Assembly: GCA_958496175.1 (NCBI GenBank) | Contig: OY292274.1 | Span: forward strand, 71,248,630 to 71,312,629 | Source: Sisyra terminalis | Lineage: Eukaryota > Arthropoda > Insecta > Neuroptera > Sisyridae | DNA: 64,000 bases | Direction of reading: 5' to 3' | Shown: positions 25,138-40,100 of the stretch, one piece after another | Position numbering within the stretch: the stretch's first letter is position 1 | Layout: each line of letters opens with the position of its first letter | Translations under genes and position numbers: made by a program | Notes under the pieces: generated by a model | What the model was told of the DNA's origin: nothing | The model's input: the letters and a program-made list of their open reading frames with translations, nothing else | Databases searched by the model: none

Positions 25138-28022
25138 TCAAAGTCCTTTTAACACTGTACTTATATATGTTTCCGGGTTTGGAATATCCTCATACATAAC
25201 TAAAACAGAAATATAAAGTTAAGTTGAAAAAATTAAACAAGTGTCGAACATTTTGTACCATGAATATCACAAAATTCTGCCATCGAAGACATCGTTAACA
25301 ACTCCTCGCGATAATGAGCCAAAAGTTTTTCCGATGCTTTCATAAATGTTTCATCATTATAACGAATATAATCGGCTAGCATACACGGCCAAGAATCATC
25401 AGATGTAGCTACCACTTTCTACAAAAAAAAAAATCGTATCCAGAAATTTAGTGATTTATACAAAAAAAAGTCCAAATTACCTTAAAGAATTTATCATAAA
25501 TGCCATCAACAAGTCCAAAAAATATCAAGTAGGGTTTGTAAACTGCAAAATCTTTCACAGTTTTATCCGCTAGATTTGTACAGGGTCCTTCGGGTTGCAC
25601 GTGCCGCACGTGGGCGAGCACAATCAGTCGCGATAAATGAGCCAAACGAATGCGCTCCCATCGAGCCGGAGTCAACAGTAAAATTGAAAACACCGTCCAA
25701 TATAATGGCCCCTCGATTTCATAGCTGGAACTAATCCACCGTTCGGGTGACTGATTTTCCACGTAGGTCAACAGATTCTTGTCTTCTCGCGGAGCAGAAC
25801 GAGTCCTTAAAAAAAAAGAAGTAATACAAATTTTAATTGTTGTCCAACCATAATGAAACACATAATATGGCTGTTAGTGTGGCATATATACACATGACGT
25901 ATATACAACCCGTGTAGCATTAGTGTATGACTGATTGCCTACACATCGACAATCTATGAATGTTTTATGAGCATTAGCATATTATAATAAATTTATAAAT
26001 ATATATATATATATAAGTGTGGGTCAAAAAAAATCGATTATTTTTTTTTACAATTGAGACGGAAAAATGGGTTGCTAGACACCTTAAAAAAATTCTCACT
26101 AAGTATGAGCTCTTAATTTTAATAGGAAGATCCTCCGCATCGCAGTTTTGTATTTTTTTTCTCAGTCCAATAGAAAAAAATTCATACCTCATCATTTATC
26201 GATTGTACAGAAAAATGTCTGGAAAGAATTTTTTAGGAAATTTAATGCTCTACAAAAAAGGTATTCTATATTTTTTCCGTAAGCCTCACCATTTGAAAGA
26301 TATTAAGATTTTAATTTTGATTATTTTAAGACAAATTTCATTTTTGTTTATGAATTTGTTTATGAAACTCGACAATAAATGACTCTAATACAATGTGCAA
26401 TAGAAATTTTTGTTGGAAATTAACTGCTCTATAAAAATGGTTTCTTATGTTTTGGCAATTAAATTAACCGTTCAAAAGATATTCACCATGAAACTTTCAT
26501 GTGTACGGATTTTAAAAGTTTTTGATGAAATATTCGAAAATTTTCCATTTAATTTATAATTTTTGAGAAAATTTACACGAATTTTAGTTTTTATCAACTG
26601 AATTTTTTTTTATGCTTAAGTATATTTGTCCACATTCAAAGATAAAGTTCGATCTAAAAAGGTTTTTCTCATCTTTCTGAAGATTTTTGTCGCTGTGTTT
26701 TTCCTGCCTCATGCTGCACGTTTTCTTGATAAAACATCCGTGGTATTTGAAGTGCACCACTCTTTCTAATTGTTTCTTTGTTTTTTTCTCATTAAATAGT
26801 TAAGTAGTAATTGATTTATTACGAAAAAATAATTATTTAGTCATTGATATAGACAGATGTTCAGAAAATAAGGTTTTAAGAAAATTCTTCTTCTTCTTTT
26901 GGTACCTCTTCAACGTTAAAGATTGGCGATCATCATGGCAAAATGTTCGGGCAATATATTCGGACAATTTGGCAAAGAGTCTTTTAGTAATTTTTCCGAA
27001 TCTTGATGAAAATATTGATTTATGGTCTACTAATGACTGTTTTAATGAAAATAAAGAATTTTTCGCACAAATAAAAGTTGTTAATGATGTGGTAGAGCGC
27101 GATGTCGCATTAGTAAGTGAATATAACCAATATTTAACAAAAAACGAAGAGCAATTTCAATTTTCATTGCAAGTTGTCACAGAACATCGAAAAAATTTGC
27201 CCAACTTGCAACAAAAACTTGTTTGAAAATTGAAATAAAAACTTTTTTATAACTAATTGGACATTGTTTTTCTCTAATACTGAAATATATCATAATATAT
27301 GTATAATGAATACTTTACTTTTTTTATTAATAAATATTTAACTAAGCGATAAATAATATACAATTTATGTTTTTTAAATGGAGACAAATATACTTAAGCA
27401 TAATAAAAAAACTTCAAAAATATTTGGAATTTTCTCAGTTGATAAAAACTAAAATTCGTGTAAATTTTCTCAAAAATTATAAAATAAATGGAAATTTTTC
27501 GAATATCTAATCAAAAACTTTTAAAACTCGTACACATGAAAGTTTGATGATGCATATCTTTTGAACGGTTAATTTAATCGCCAAAACATAAGAAACCATT
27601 TTTATAGAGCAGTTAATTTCCAACAAAAATTTGTATTGCCCATTGTATAAGAGTCATTTATTGTCAAGTTATAAAATTCATAAACCAACATGAAATTTGT
27701 CTTAAAATAATCAAAATTAAATCCTTAATACCTTTCAAATGGTGAGGCTTACGGAAAAAATATCAGATACCTTTTTTGTAGAGCATTAAATTTCCTAAAA
27801 AATTCATTCAAAACATTTTTCTGTACCAATCGATAAATGATGAGGTATGAATTTTTTTCTATTGGACTGAGAAAAAAATACAAAACTGCGATGCGGAGGA
27901 TCTTCCTATTAAAATTACGAGCTCATACTTGGTGAGAATTTTTTTAAGGTGTCTAGCAACCCATTTTTCCGCCATTTTTCCATTTTTTTTAAAAAAAAAT
28001 AATCGTTTTTTTTTGACCCACA

Positions 28023-28104
<82 letters not shown>

Positions 28105-31100
28105 AATTTATTATAATATGCTAATGCTTATAAAACACTCATAGATTGTCGATGTGTAGGCAATCAGTCATACACTAATGATACACGGGTTGTATATATG
28201 CCACACTAACAGCCATATTTAAAAAAAAAAAAAATAATCGATTTTTTTGACCCACACTAATGGCAAGGTTTATAAAACACACAAGGTGGCCTTATGCGCT
28301 ACGTGACGTATCCAGAAGAAATTCGTACATATCTTCAGACTGATCAATTTCAAAATTCTTCGTATGACGTCAGATTTTTTTTTCTAATGGAGCAACTTGT
28401 GTAATTTACAAACCTTGCACTCATGGCTGTTCTGTTTAAGATGAAAGTATAGAATAATATGAATATTTAAATCGAAAACTCACGTGTTGATAACATAGAG
28501 CGCCATATGTATGAGATATGGAACCATGTGCATGTTTGACTGTGGACCTCCGCCGCCCGTATCCTCGTTGAACGGTTTTTCCATGGCAAAACGCAACAAC
28601 AACAGCTTCAAATCGTGGACAGTACTCGAATATCCAATATCACGATTTCCGGTCGCCTCCTGCAAGTACGTGTTGTGTCGCGCGAGACAACTGGCAAACG
28701 CCGATTCCGGCACACCAGGACCCCACAACGGCAACAATCCGTTACACTTAGTATTAGCATTCTGTAGTGCGGCCGACTCCCATTCATCTCGGGCCCGGGC
28801 CAATCGAACCGCACTCATATGACAATCCACGTGCACAACATTGAAATGAGTAACAGTCGTGCATCCGAGCATTTTTCGTGGTTTTGAACAGTCAAACTCC
28901 TCCACCAAACACCGCTTGCTAAATGTGTAAATCGCTAGTACTTTGGTGGGCTGATAGTGGTAGCCTTCACGACAAATACAACACACAAGACCCGTTTCCT
29001 CGCCCAATTCTTCCATTTGTTGTAAGATTGTCGACTTGGCCGTCACTTGTCCTTTGTCGTTTGTTCGCATTCCCAGTGCACCCAATTGCTTCTCGCGCAT
29101 TGCCATCGCCAAACGTTTCTTTTCGTTTCGCGTGTGATCACGCACTTGTTGCACACGTGTCGCGACACTTTCGCAAGATTTCAGAGCTTCCAAAAGATTT
29201 TCAGCCAGCGAGCCGACATGCTCGTCGGAAGACACTTGTTCCAACCGATGAATTATGGGAATAGTGTCAGCCGACACCGCCAATTGTGTGCTTTCATGTT
29301 CCATAGCTAGGCCCGTTAAAAATCGCAGTATATACTTTAAGGCTGGCTTCGAAATAAACTCTTTCAACTCATCACTGTCGGTGCGTAATAACGTTGGCTT
29401 AACGCACGGCGCATGCATGGTTATATACTCCAACGCATCTTTAACAATCCCCAACGAAATAATATAATCTTTAAATATATTGCCAATTGAATTCCGTTCA
29501 ATTCCTGTGGTTAGCACACAAAACATTTCCAACTTATGATCATCATCGGACGTATGTTCAAAATCAAATTTATTAAAGTCCAACACCGGCTTGAAGTGAT
29601 TGCACAAAATCATCATTTTCTCCTCATTTCCATAGACGAGCGCGGCCAAAACCCGAGTCAAATGAACAATGACCGACTGATTGTTGCGTACATTGGTGGA
29701 CGTAGTGCAGGTAAGCAATGATTGAATATACTCGGGCCCACCAAACGTTTGAGACAATGTCAAGAAATTTTCCAACGATTGACTGGCCGCGTACGACAAA
29801 ATGGTCTCCATGATTTCCAACAACTGTTCGGTGAGCGCCGCTTGACTAGCATCTGCATCCTCCAGACATCTTTGTAAAATTTGCAAAAATATCGCTATCG
29901 TATTCATTTCCGGCTTGGCCAATTGTTCCGTGTTACGTTTCACTTTCACACACAGCCTAAACAATTTGAGCAACACTTGCAACAACGGTCGGGCTCGTGC
30001 AATATTTTGGATCGCCGAGAGGCGATCGAGCATCACTTTTAATCCGCCACAATCGGCTAAAACATTCGCCATCCGATACACTTGCTCATTGTCGACGGCC
30101 TCTTGCGTTTTTGCATTTAGCGTTTCGACAAATTCTTCGGTTGCGTCGCCGAGGAGACCTCGCATGCGATAGACAATTCGCATCGAGTCACCTTCACCAC
30201 CCTCGGCTAGCCACACTTTCTTGAACACCTCCTTCACCGGCAAATCTAAACTCATTATTTTATTGTTGACCAACAGCTCCATGCCGTTGTCGTCCTCGAG
30301 CAACGCCACCAGTTCACAGTCTTGGCAAATTTTATTTTTCACATCACGCATCAGTGGACCGAGACCTTGTTCCAAACTCGAGTACGGATTGCCCAGCATA
30401 CGACCCTGCAGGAAATCTTCTTGTTGTGGATCTTTTTCGAGTGTGAGGAAAAATTCGCCAATATCGTTCTCCTCCGGATAGATAATGGAACATAGTCGTT
30501 CGAAAATAAATACCGGTGTTCGTACATCTTGAATACTGTACTTCTGTACGGTTTCTATGCATACAGCCATGAAAGATTTAGTTTCATCTTCTGTCCCCGT
30601 CGTCATTTCTTCTAACAATTCCAACAATTTGTCTTGGGTATCATCTACCAATCGAGTTCTTTGCACCACCAATCGTCGCAACGACAAATATCCATTAAGA
30701 ACTGCACCAACCAAACGACCTTTATACTGCCGTCGTATCGCAGAATCTTCCAAAAACGATGCCAACAGACAAGTTAATTGTTTCAATGCATAACCTACAA
30801 CACAACAATAAATTTCAGATATTTCAAAGTAATTTATAGAAATTGAATTTAAATATTCATATTTGGTAAAAAAAAGTAAACAAGGACAGGCAAGGGTTTT
30901 ACTTACATTTAGACAATTGAGGAATAAGGAAAAAGTCTAAGGAGGAATTAAAATTATCTAAAACAAGATTAGTGAATTAATTCAAGTTAGTTATTCTTTT
31001 CGTCTTCATTTACAAACCTTGAGCCAAATCAGATGTTAATGTGGTCTCCTCAAGTTTATGTAATTCATCAATTTCGCGAACTAATAGTTCGGCAACTTGA

Positions 31101-34100
31101 TTCAAAACTCCATGCACCGCCAAGAATTGTTTCCACGACGCCTCGGCAATCAGTTCCTGATACAAAACTAAAAATTCCGCGGCACTTTCGCCCGCCCCAT
31201 GCAATTCACTCAAATACGACGTGAGCAAAAGTAGCACCTCTTTCTTGCGCTCTCTGCCTTGGCACATACTGCTGACGATACTGCAAGCCACTTGTCGAGC
31301 CAGTCGCGAACTGGGATTGAATAATACTGTTTTTATCCACGCTTCGTCGGTGATCTTGAACAGCTCGGGCTCGGGCACGCCGAGCGTCTTTCGACGCCAA
31401 CGCAAACCATATTTTTCCGACAAGTACAACGTGCGGGATTCATCCTTGAACAATTTGCGTACCGCCTTGCTGTCGATCTGTTTTTTCGGCATGCTCAACA
31501 CCCATTTGCTGAACGACGCTTTCGGATCGTTTTCCAGCCACTTGTCCAAGTTGACGGTGAGGCCTTCCGGTCGTTTTACGGACGCAATATTCATAGCGAA
31601 TTTATCTTTATTCTTTTTGCTGGTCGGTGGCGGTGGTTCAATTAGACTTTGCATTATTTTCAAGCATGGTAATATGATCGAGTCCATAACGAGAGGACTT
31701 TTTGAATCTTTGCAAGCTATTAAAAATAGTTTCACCATGCAACGCAGTTTCATTTCCCAACAACTGTCCTCTTTTTGCACCATCGCAGCTAGTAGCATTA
31801 TTTCATGACGTACACCCGAGCCAAGATCAGGACTGGACGATGAATTTTTTAGGGCGACACTGATTCGATCCATTATTAAATTGCATAGTTCACGCGTGCT
31901 CGGCTCATTGTCTCGAGTTAAGGTACAAAGTAATTGACGAACCTCTTCCTGAACCTTCAAACGGCAATGTTATTGTTTTATTTTAACTCTCTTATTTAAT
32001 TGTCGTACCTGTACAGTTCCTTTTCTCAAATTGTTTTCGACAAGTTCTTGTACTAAACCCAACTCACACAAAGCTAATCGGGATGGTATATTACCGGCCA
32101 AGGCCTTTAGCAGTGTTAGGCAATGTTCCGTAGCAGCTGAAGCACAGCCATAACAACGTCCTGTGATTGGTGGAGATGCTAAGTTTGAAATTGAATCCTA
32201 AAAAAGAAATATATATTACAAATGTAAGAATTATCAATGTAAGACTTAAATTTCATCAAAAGTCCTTAAGTTTGTTAGAACCCAAAAGCACATTTCAACT
32301 AGAGAGCCAGACAATATTTCTATTGTTACCATGAGAAACACTGAACTAGACAATGTTCCCCAACATTTTTTAAAGCATAATCCTTTTTATGCAAAAAAAA
32401 AAATGCCCCTTTTCGTATACGTATTTGTCAATCACCACTGAAGGACAATAAGATCTCAATTGGGAACCACTGAATTGGATGGATCAAGTATATATGATTA
32501 TAACTTAAAAGTATTTTGAATATTCAAATAATAACAGAATATAATTTCATTGCTTGAAAAGATCGATTATCGACCTTAATGCGGCCAATTCTTCTCTAAC
32601 CGGTTTTATTTGCGTTTATGCTCTCTCATTGTTCGTGTACGAGAATTTAAGTTATTTTTTTTTTTTTAGTTTGCACTTGTATTCATCAATGAAAACATAC
32701 CGTAGATTGTTGTAATCGCGGAACAGACACAGCACAATCACGATGTTTCCTATCATACGTAACCAATTCTTTGCGACACGCCAAAACTCGTTGTATAATT
32801 TTACTTAGTTCCTCAAATGAGGCTTTACATTCACCACAATATCGCTGCGCTAATAACTGAATGGCTTTGTTTACTTGGGTGGAACCTATTGCAATATTGT
32901 TGGATGTTGTTGGGACGGTTTCCTCGTTGCGATCTAATCGATATTCACTTATTCGGAGTAAAAGAAGCTATAAAATAAAATTTAAAAACGTAAGTAATGA
33001 TTATATGGCAATAATTGTTTGCTAATACCTCCAAAGTCGGTTTATTTCCAATTAATTGTTTGTAGACTCGATCGGCTTTTTCCAGCAACGTATTAATGGT
33101 CGACACTGTTTTCTTGCGGTCTTCATCATTTTCGATCGGCTCCACAGCACAACACGGCCGAGCAAACATTGTATAGTCAAATTTGGCATATTTACAAAAA
33201 CCACAAGCGTTACACAAAAACGGATCTTTTTCATCGTAATTGATAGCACTAAAAATTTAACAAATTACAATCAATTTAAAGATAACATATAAGTGACAAG
33301 TTTCAGTACCGGCATTTGTGGCATTGGAACACATTTTCACCGCAATTGTTACAAACGCCAGGATTTGCTGGAACGGCAGCTGAACATCGTGGACATTGCA
33401 GATTTTCCGAAGACGCCTGAATGTTTTCATAGAAATCGGCATATTCGATCATTAAATTGCAAGCGATTATCGGTAATGGAAAATCGATTTTCACTTCGGT
33501 TTGGCCCGAAACGAGATGAACTTTTTTAGCTTTATGCCACATAGCCGGTTTGTTTTTCAATTCGACAACAGCTTGCACACTCCGATTGTTATAATAAATG
33601 TTGATGGTTCGAACCATTTTCGTGCGTTTCAACTCACCGATGCGCAAACTAATTTTACTGATTGTATGACTGCAAAGTAATTTGACTATTTGTGTTGTTG
33701 TCGTATATTTAGAATCAATCTAAAAAGAAAAAAACGTGAGGAAAATAGAAAAAAACATCTAAAAAAACTAATACTTTGACGGAAGATATTTTCATTGACG
33801 TGAAAGGAACCTCTGGATTGTTACACACTAGACACGGCTCAGATTCTAAATAATATCCGTCAAGCTCTACGAACTGAGCCAAATAGGCATACAGATTAGC
33901 ATTGGGATGACAAGCCAACAAATCATTCTGAGCTCGTAATACATTTATTGCTTGTTGCATATAAATGTCCATTTGATTTCCCGAGTGATTCGTACGTAAA
34001 GAAAAGTATCCCAACAGATCAACAAATTGAGCGGCTTTTCGACCGTATGCAGGAAGTTGTGGCCATACTTGCCACAAAAGTTCCAACAACTGTTCTTGTT

Positions 34101-37100
34101 CATTGGACGGTGAATTTCTAAAAAAAATAAAAATATAAAAAATAATAAAAAAAAAATGTAATTGATACATCACAACCAATATATACGTACTTATAAATTG
34201 CAAGAATTAAAGAATGAGCTTGCCATCGAACCGTGGTCGCGTTTGTTTCTAGTAAAAATGTTTTAATAAAACGCGCCAAAACGGCCGTCGTTATTTGGGT
34301 GTTGATTTGTTCGACCAATGTCGAATAGCTATTTTCATCGTACTTCACAAACACGTCAGATTCTTCTGATTTTTCTCGTTCTTTTCGCGAAGATGACGAC
34401 GCGCTAGTTGAAGTCTTAGATTGTGACGTACCGGCTTGTTCATTTGCTTGTGATTTTTTGTTGGAAGTAATTCCAGAACAAATTGCATTTTGTAACAGTT
34501 GCAGAATGGTCGGTGAGACGCCTGAAACTTTTTAAACATGTTTCAATTCGATACAAATATTATTTGAAAGACTTTACCTTCATCTAGTAGACAACTGATG
34601 TTAAATAAGAATGCCAATGTGTATTTATGGATGAGACAAAAGCGTTGCCAATTGCCAGTTCGGGTGGCTGCCACTTCAAGACAAGCTTTTAAATGTTCCA
34701 TTAGTTCAACGAGGGCATCGTACGGCAGTGACACAGTATGCAGATTTGCATTGCTTGGATCCAATCCACCTTTGGCGCAACACTGTTCAATTGATTTCAT
34801 GTGGCTTTCTAACGAATGCAAGTCGCGCAGTTGTCGATATTTTTCTTTGCTGCCGCAAATGTACAACAACAGTTTTCGCACTTGGCGTCTCAAAAACGGT
34901 ATTTGGAAATTCATCATATATTCGCACAAGTGTTGGAACCACGAGACAGAAAACGCTTGTTTAATGCTAAGTCCCAGATTTGAATGTTTATGAATTTGAT
35001 ACGGTAAACGTAATGCCATTTCGGTCAGTAGTTGGGGGTACGAATTGAAAACATCTAGCGAATGATCTTTCACGTACTGACGCAAAAAGAATGGTGTCAT
35101 ATCTGGTAGTGGTGTGGTTAAATGTTCTTTTAAAAGTGACCCACCTAATGACACACCACCACTTTCTTCCAAACCTGATGCCCTCCAATAGGGCAACAAG
35201 TATTGAAGTTGTGCAAGACAAAAATCAATAATTCGAGCTTTTTGTAAAGCAGCCGCGGTGGTTTGTGAAACGAATATCGTATTCTCGTTTTGTTTGGGTG
35301 GAGCTGTTTTGAATCTTGACATTAAAACACCTAAAATTTAAAAATATATATCTTTATACTTTTCAAACTTAAAACTCCAATACGTACTTAATAGTCTCAT
35401 GATTAATAATCGAACTTCACGTTCATTGGTACGGTTACGTACATCGTCCTTATCTGTTTGATAGGAATTCATTTCTGCTACTAAAGCATTTAATAATCCA
35501 TCCAAACATTGTTTATCTTTGTCATTGGTAGGGAATAAATCAGTGGTAAGCATAAACACCACCTAAAAAAGAAAATGTATAGGACGTAAAAAAATTATAG
35601 GAGTTAATAGGACATCTTCTCAAAGATGTGGGTTTCAATGTCGAAAAACTTTTTGAACCATAAAACACTGAAGATATTAAAATCGGTGACAAATTGTTTT
35701 TGATTACAAGTCATTGAATTAAATCCTAACGCCTATTTACACGATGCAAGTTTTTTGCCTATTATATTCAATAAAATTGAAGCAATAAGCGACGTACAAT
35801 AATTTCTTATGCAATTGTGTTCATAAATAGTTGCATACAATTCTTGAAAGGGTAATTTTGTCATATGACGGCTTTTCTCAAAAAAAAAATCGTAGCCATA
35901 TAAAATTAGTGTTAAAATGTTCAGAACACTTAAAAATGCAATATTCCGGTGGCGGAACTCTAATTGTCTTCACAATTATTACAAAAAAGCCTAAAAAAGA
36001 ATGCCATTATAGTAGACTTTAATAGACGTCAAAGTAACTGCTAAACGTATTTGCTTACAAGTACGCATGTGCCATGAAAACAAAGAGATGCAAAAATGAC
36101 AAAGAGAACAAATATGAATTTAATTTGACAAAGCGCCCGGGAAAATAAAAGTTAACCAAATTACAGTAAAATATCTGATACGAAGCGGGCGCTTTGTCAA
36201 ATTAAATTCATATTTGTTCTTTGTCATTTTCGCATCTCTCTGTTTTCATGGCACATGCGTACTTGTAAGCCAAAGCGTTTAGCAGTTATTTGACGTCTAT
36301 TAAAGTCTACTATAATGACATTCTTTTAGAGGCTTTTTTTTAATAATTGTGAAGAAAATTAGAGTTTTGCCACCGGAATATTGCATTTTTAAGTGTTCTG
36401 AACATTTGAACACTAATTTTATGTGCCTACGATTTTTTTTTGAGAAAAGCCGTCATATGACAAATTTACCCTTGAAAGTAAACATTACACTCTGAAATTA
36501 TTACATTCAGTTATTGCTCTTGTTTGTATTATACAAGAAACTTGCATCATGTAGAAATATTTAGAAAAGATCGTAGTTATCTTGATGGTTCAAATCGAAA
36601 ATTGTGGCAAATACATCGTAATGTGTAATACCTGTGTAAAAGGTATTGACCTCACTCCAGACACATTTCTAAGAGAGGGAATTTTTTGGGTGAATTGTTC
36701 GAGCAGCAATAGTCGTAACATATGTAAACGATTTTCGTCGACACCTTGCTCCACTTCCCCGTCACCATCCGGATCGGGATCGCCTTCCGGTTCCAAGACA
36801 TCATTATCCGTTTGCGGCACGCTCACCAAAGATGTATTATCCGAACGCGGAACATTCTCTTGCATATTTTCACCATCGTACGCTGAACTTCTTCCCGACA
36901 CATTATGCTCGCCTGTAATACTTTCCACTCCACTGCCACCACTCTCTGATCCAGCACTGCCAGCTTGTTCGGCGATTGAAGTGCGCAAAGTGGAACCGTC
37001 AGTGGCGGCCGTACTTCCTTCATCATCCGAACCGCCAGCGGATGCTGTGGTGTCACTATAGTGTCCTCCTTCCGGTGCCGAAATCGTATTGCTTGCTGCG

Positions 37101-40100
37101 GCCAGACTTTCTTGAGCAATTGCCTAAAACAACAAATATAAATAATAACGATTTCATGTTAATCATTTTCAATGATTTAATTACTTGTAAACTTTGTAGT
37201 GTTTGATTATTTAAACCTGCTGCTGCCCGTAACATTCCCCGAGATAATCCAGCGAGTGCATTAACCGCACTACTATTACCAGAAGCGTTACCAGAATTCG
37301 CTCCATTGTCTGGCTGTTCTGCAGCGACGGCCAATTCATGTTCCTGCAGACTAAGTGCAATGGCGAGTTCCACCATTGTTTCATCGTCTGCGTCTGGAGC
37401 AATGTCAAGCGGAAATCCTCCTACAGCTCCTCCTAATAACGCTTCCAATGGGTTAATGTTCAAGTCACGCATAGCTAAAATATATATAAATAAATTTAAC
37501 AAAACAAATACAAAAAAAAAAATAATGTTTCTACTTGGATCAGGTTGGAGTAAGACAATTGGTTCAACAGTATCCACTTCATAATGAGGATCAGCACCAG
37601 AATTTTCACGAGGCGGATTACTCACAGTTGGTCTGTTCTTATCTAAATCGGCTGCATTGGTACATTCTGTTATAAATGAATTGATTAAATCTCACAACTA
37701 AAAATATTTAATGATAGATACATACTGCCGTTACTCGTACCAGGTCCTGGAGTAGAACTCGGAGGGGACGGAATATAAACACGGCGTCGTTTAATATACT
37801 CAGGTCGTAATATCCGGCAAATGGCTTGCTTAGCACTGAAAGCAATTTGCGAGTCTTCACATAACAATAACGACATGTAAAAATTGGCCCCAATATTAAC
37901 AGTGACTTCCAGATTTTCAAAGCAAATCATAAACGCATGAGTGATTTCAATAATCGCGTGAATAATATATTCAGTGTGTGTTAATCCTGATGACACAACC
38001 GGCGCTAGATTTGAATTTGTCGGACGAACCGAATGCAACAACCATAAAACTTCCATTAGTTGTTCGATAATTTTATGACTAGAATTTGCACTCTTGGCGT
38101 CCACGGTTTCATTCTCTGCACTTTTAGCTCCACCTAAACAGTACAAATTTAATAAGTATACGGTGCAAAAAAAAAATATTTCCCTATACGTACTGGAATA
38201 TGATTCAGCAAATTTAACTAAATTTTGTGGTCGAGAGACGGCGACGCTTCGCACAATTAAGACCAGACGATAGAAGTTTTCGGCGTCAATATTTGATGGA
38301 TTGGAACTTTTACCAAGCTCACACATTTCTTCAAGTGATTCTTGAACATATTTTAATAGAGCTTCATCCTGCAAAACAAACACCATGTACTAGTTCTTTT
38401 AATAAATTTAAATTGTACAAATAAATAAAATTAAAAAATGTAAAAAGTTGCAAAACTTAAAATAATTAGCTTTACTTATTTTAAGGTGAAAACTTTTCAG
38501 TTTGTTCTATGACAGTCTAAAATCATAAATGTACTCTTCCACACTTATGGAGAAACGCCTGTCAAGTTAATTATCGGAAAAAAATAAAGCATACAACAAA
38601 TACTCACTTTATAGTTATGATAAGTCTGCTTATTTGGATGCAATGCCGACAAAACAGCTTTCGATTGCATTTGTACGGGAATAGGTGTTGGTAATGTGAG
38701 TAGTTTTGTCGTCAAATTCATGGCTAGGAATTTCTGGGCCGTCAATTTCTCATCATTGGTATTTCCAAAGAGTACAAAACTGTTATCAAGCACCTCAAGC
38801 ACGCCAGTGATTAATCTAAAAATTAAAAGTAGAAATAAAAAGATACGAAAACGTTTCAGGAGGATTCTTCGGTGTGATGGTTTAAAAAAAAATCGATTTT
38901 TCTCCCATAAATTGCTTCCTTAACATGTCTAGAAAATGATGATTCTTTTTTAAATAAAGTCGTTATAATTTCAACAGTACTTGGAACTTAAAACGTGTTT
39001 TTCTCTAAATATCTGCTCAAAATCCAATTTTCAATTGATTCTAGTTTATTACATTCTACTGAAGATTTTTGGCTAAAAATTTATATGCATACGCTTAAAA
39101 TAAATATAAACAAATAATGAAAAACTCAAAGTTGTATTTTTTAATTGGTTTCCGAAAGAAAGCCCAAAAATAAACCGTCACACAGGAGAATCCCCCTTAC
39201 GACCTGTCTTACTTATCAATCGACGTAAAATGTCCTTGGTTCGCCAAACTTTCATTTTCCATATTCATCGAGCCATTGCCTGTTGAATTTCCCGATACAT
39301 TATTAGACGTTTCCTCGACTTCTTCGGGCCAACCGAAAATATCCTTTGATTTTCCGTAGACTTTAACGCTGTCGACCATGGTGACCGATTCGGGGTCGTG
39401 AGACGGGCCAAAAGTGATTTTGATTTTTTTATCGGCTTGCAAACTTTCGTCTCGCGTAAACGGGATATCGTACCAACGACTTCTGGTGACCGTTGTGGAT
39501 ATGATTCGACCGAAAACTTCTATGTAGGACGGCGTACGTAGAATATCTTGATTTCCCAGCGCTACTCGTATACCAGTCATAACCATTGAATTGTCATTGT
39601 TGGTGATTTCCATTGTAAAACCTGCGGCTTTCGTACAAACCACATACAGTCCCATTTGATTTAAACGATGCTTAATTTGTTGCGCATTGAGTAATTGTAA
39701 CAAATCGTTCCCTCCAAATTCCACGTCATTCATTGCTTGACAATGTTCAAAGAAATCAACGGGAAATGTGACTTGTCCCGTTGTTTTATTAGTCTTTAAG
39801 ATTTTCTTTTTAATTCGTATTGGTTTTGTGTTCGTGTTAAGACTGACTGGTTGAATGGACGGTGACATCCAAAAACCGGCATGCTCCATGTAAGCCATAT
39901 AAATTCGTAAACTTCCATCTTCGCACAACAAAATCAAAGTGGTTCGATTTTCGGAGTTTCCCGTGACGGACGAAGAACTTACAGTTCCTTTAGCGCCTTG
40001 CGGAGCTAAAATGTTCGCTGGAGACGAGGCGGTATGTCGCAATGCTACCATGTCCATTATTTTCGCTTTGGCCGGTACTACTTTAATTTCTTGTATTAAA

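Larger units (their letters stand above)
25861..28222. mobile_element. Nested foldback element in poe intron 28
   Basis: The 2.7 kb intron 28 (25806-28483) is largely a palindrome. Outer arms 25863-26010 and 28087-28220 are inverted copies (TTGCCTACACATCGACAATC in one, GATTGTCGATGTGTAGGCAA in the other). Inner arms 26014-26625 and 27385-28023 are about 620 bp inverted repeats ending in GTGTGGGTCAAAAAAA. The unique centre (about 26630-27380) holds a partial open frame on the plus strand. The structure fits an element with long terminal inverted repeats inserted inside an older palindrome. Confidence 0.85.

Noticed and set aside
26017..26382. 121-codon plus-strand frame in poe intron 28
   Set aside because: It lies entirely in the inverted-repeat arm, is dominated by A/T-run codons, and its counterpart in the other arm is not preserved.
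28023..28101. The AT run considered as a functional origin or boundary element
   Set aside because: It is a plain dinucleotide microsatellite at a repeat junction, and nothing else supports a function.
28511..30793. Several plus-strand frames opposite poe exon 28
   Set aside because: They are shadows of the long minus-strand exon, which has continuous homology to UBR4.
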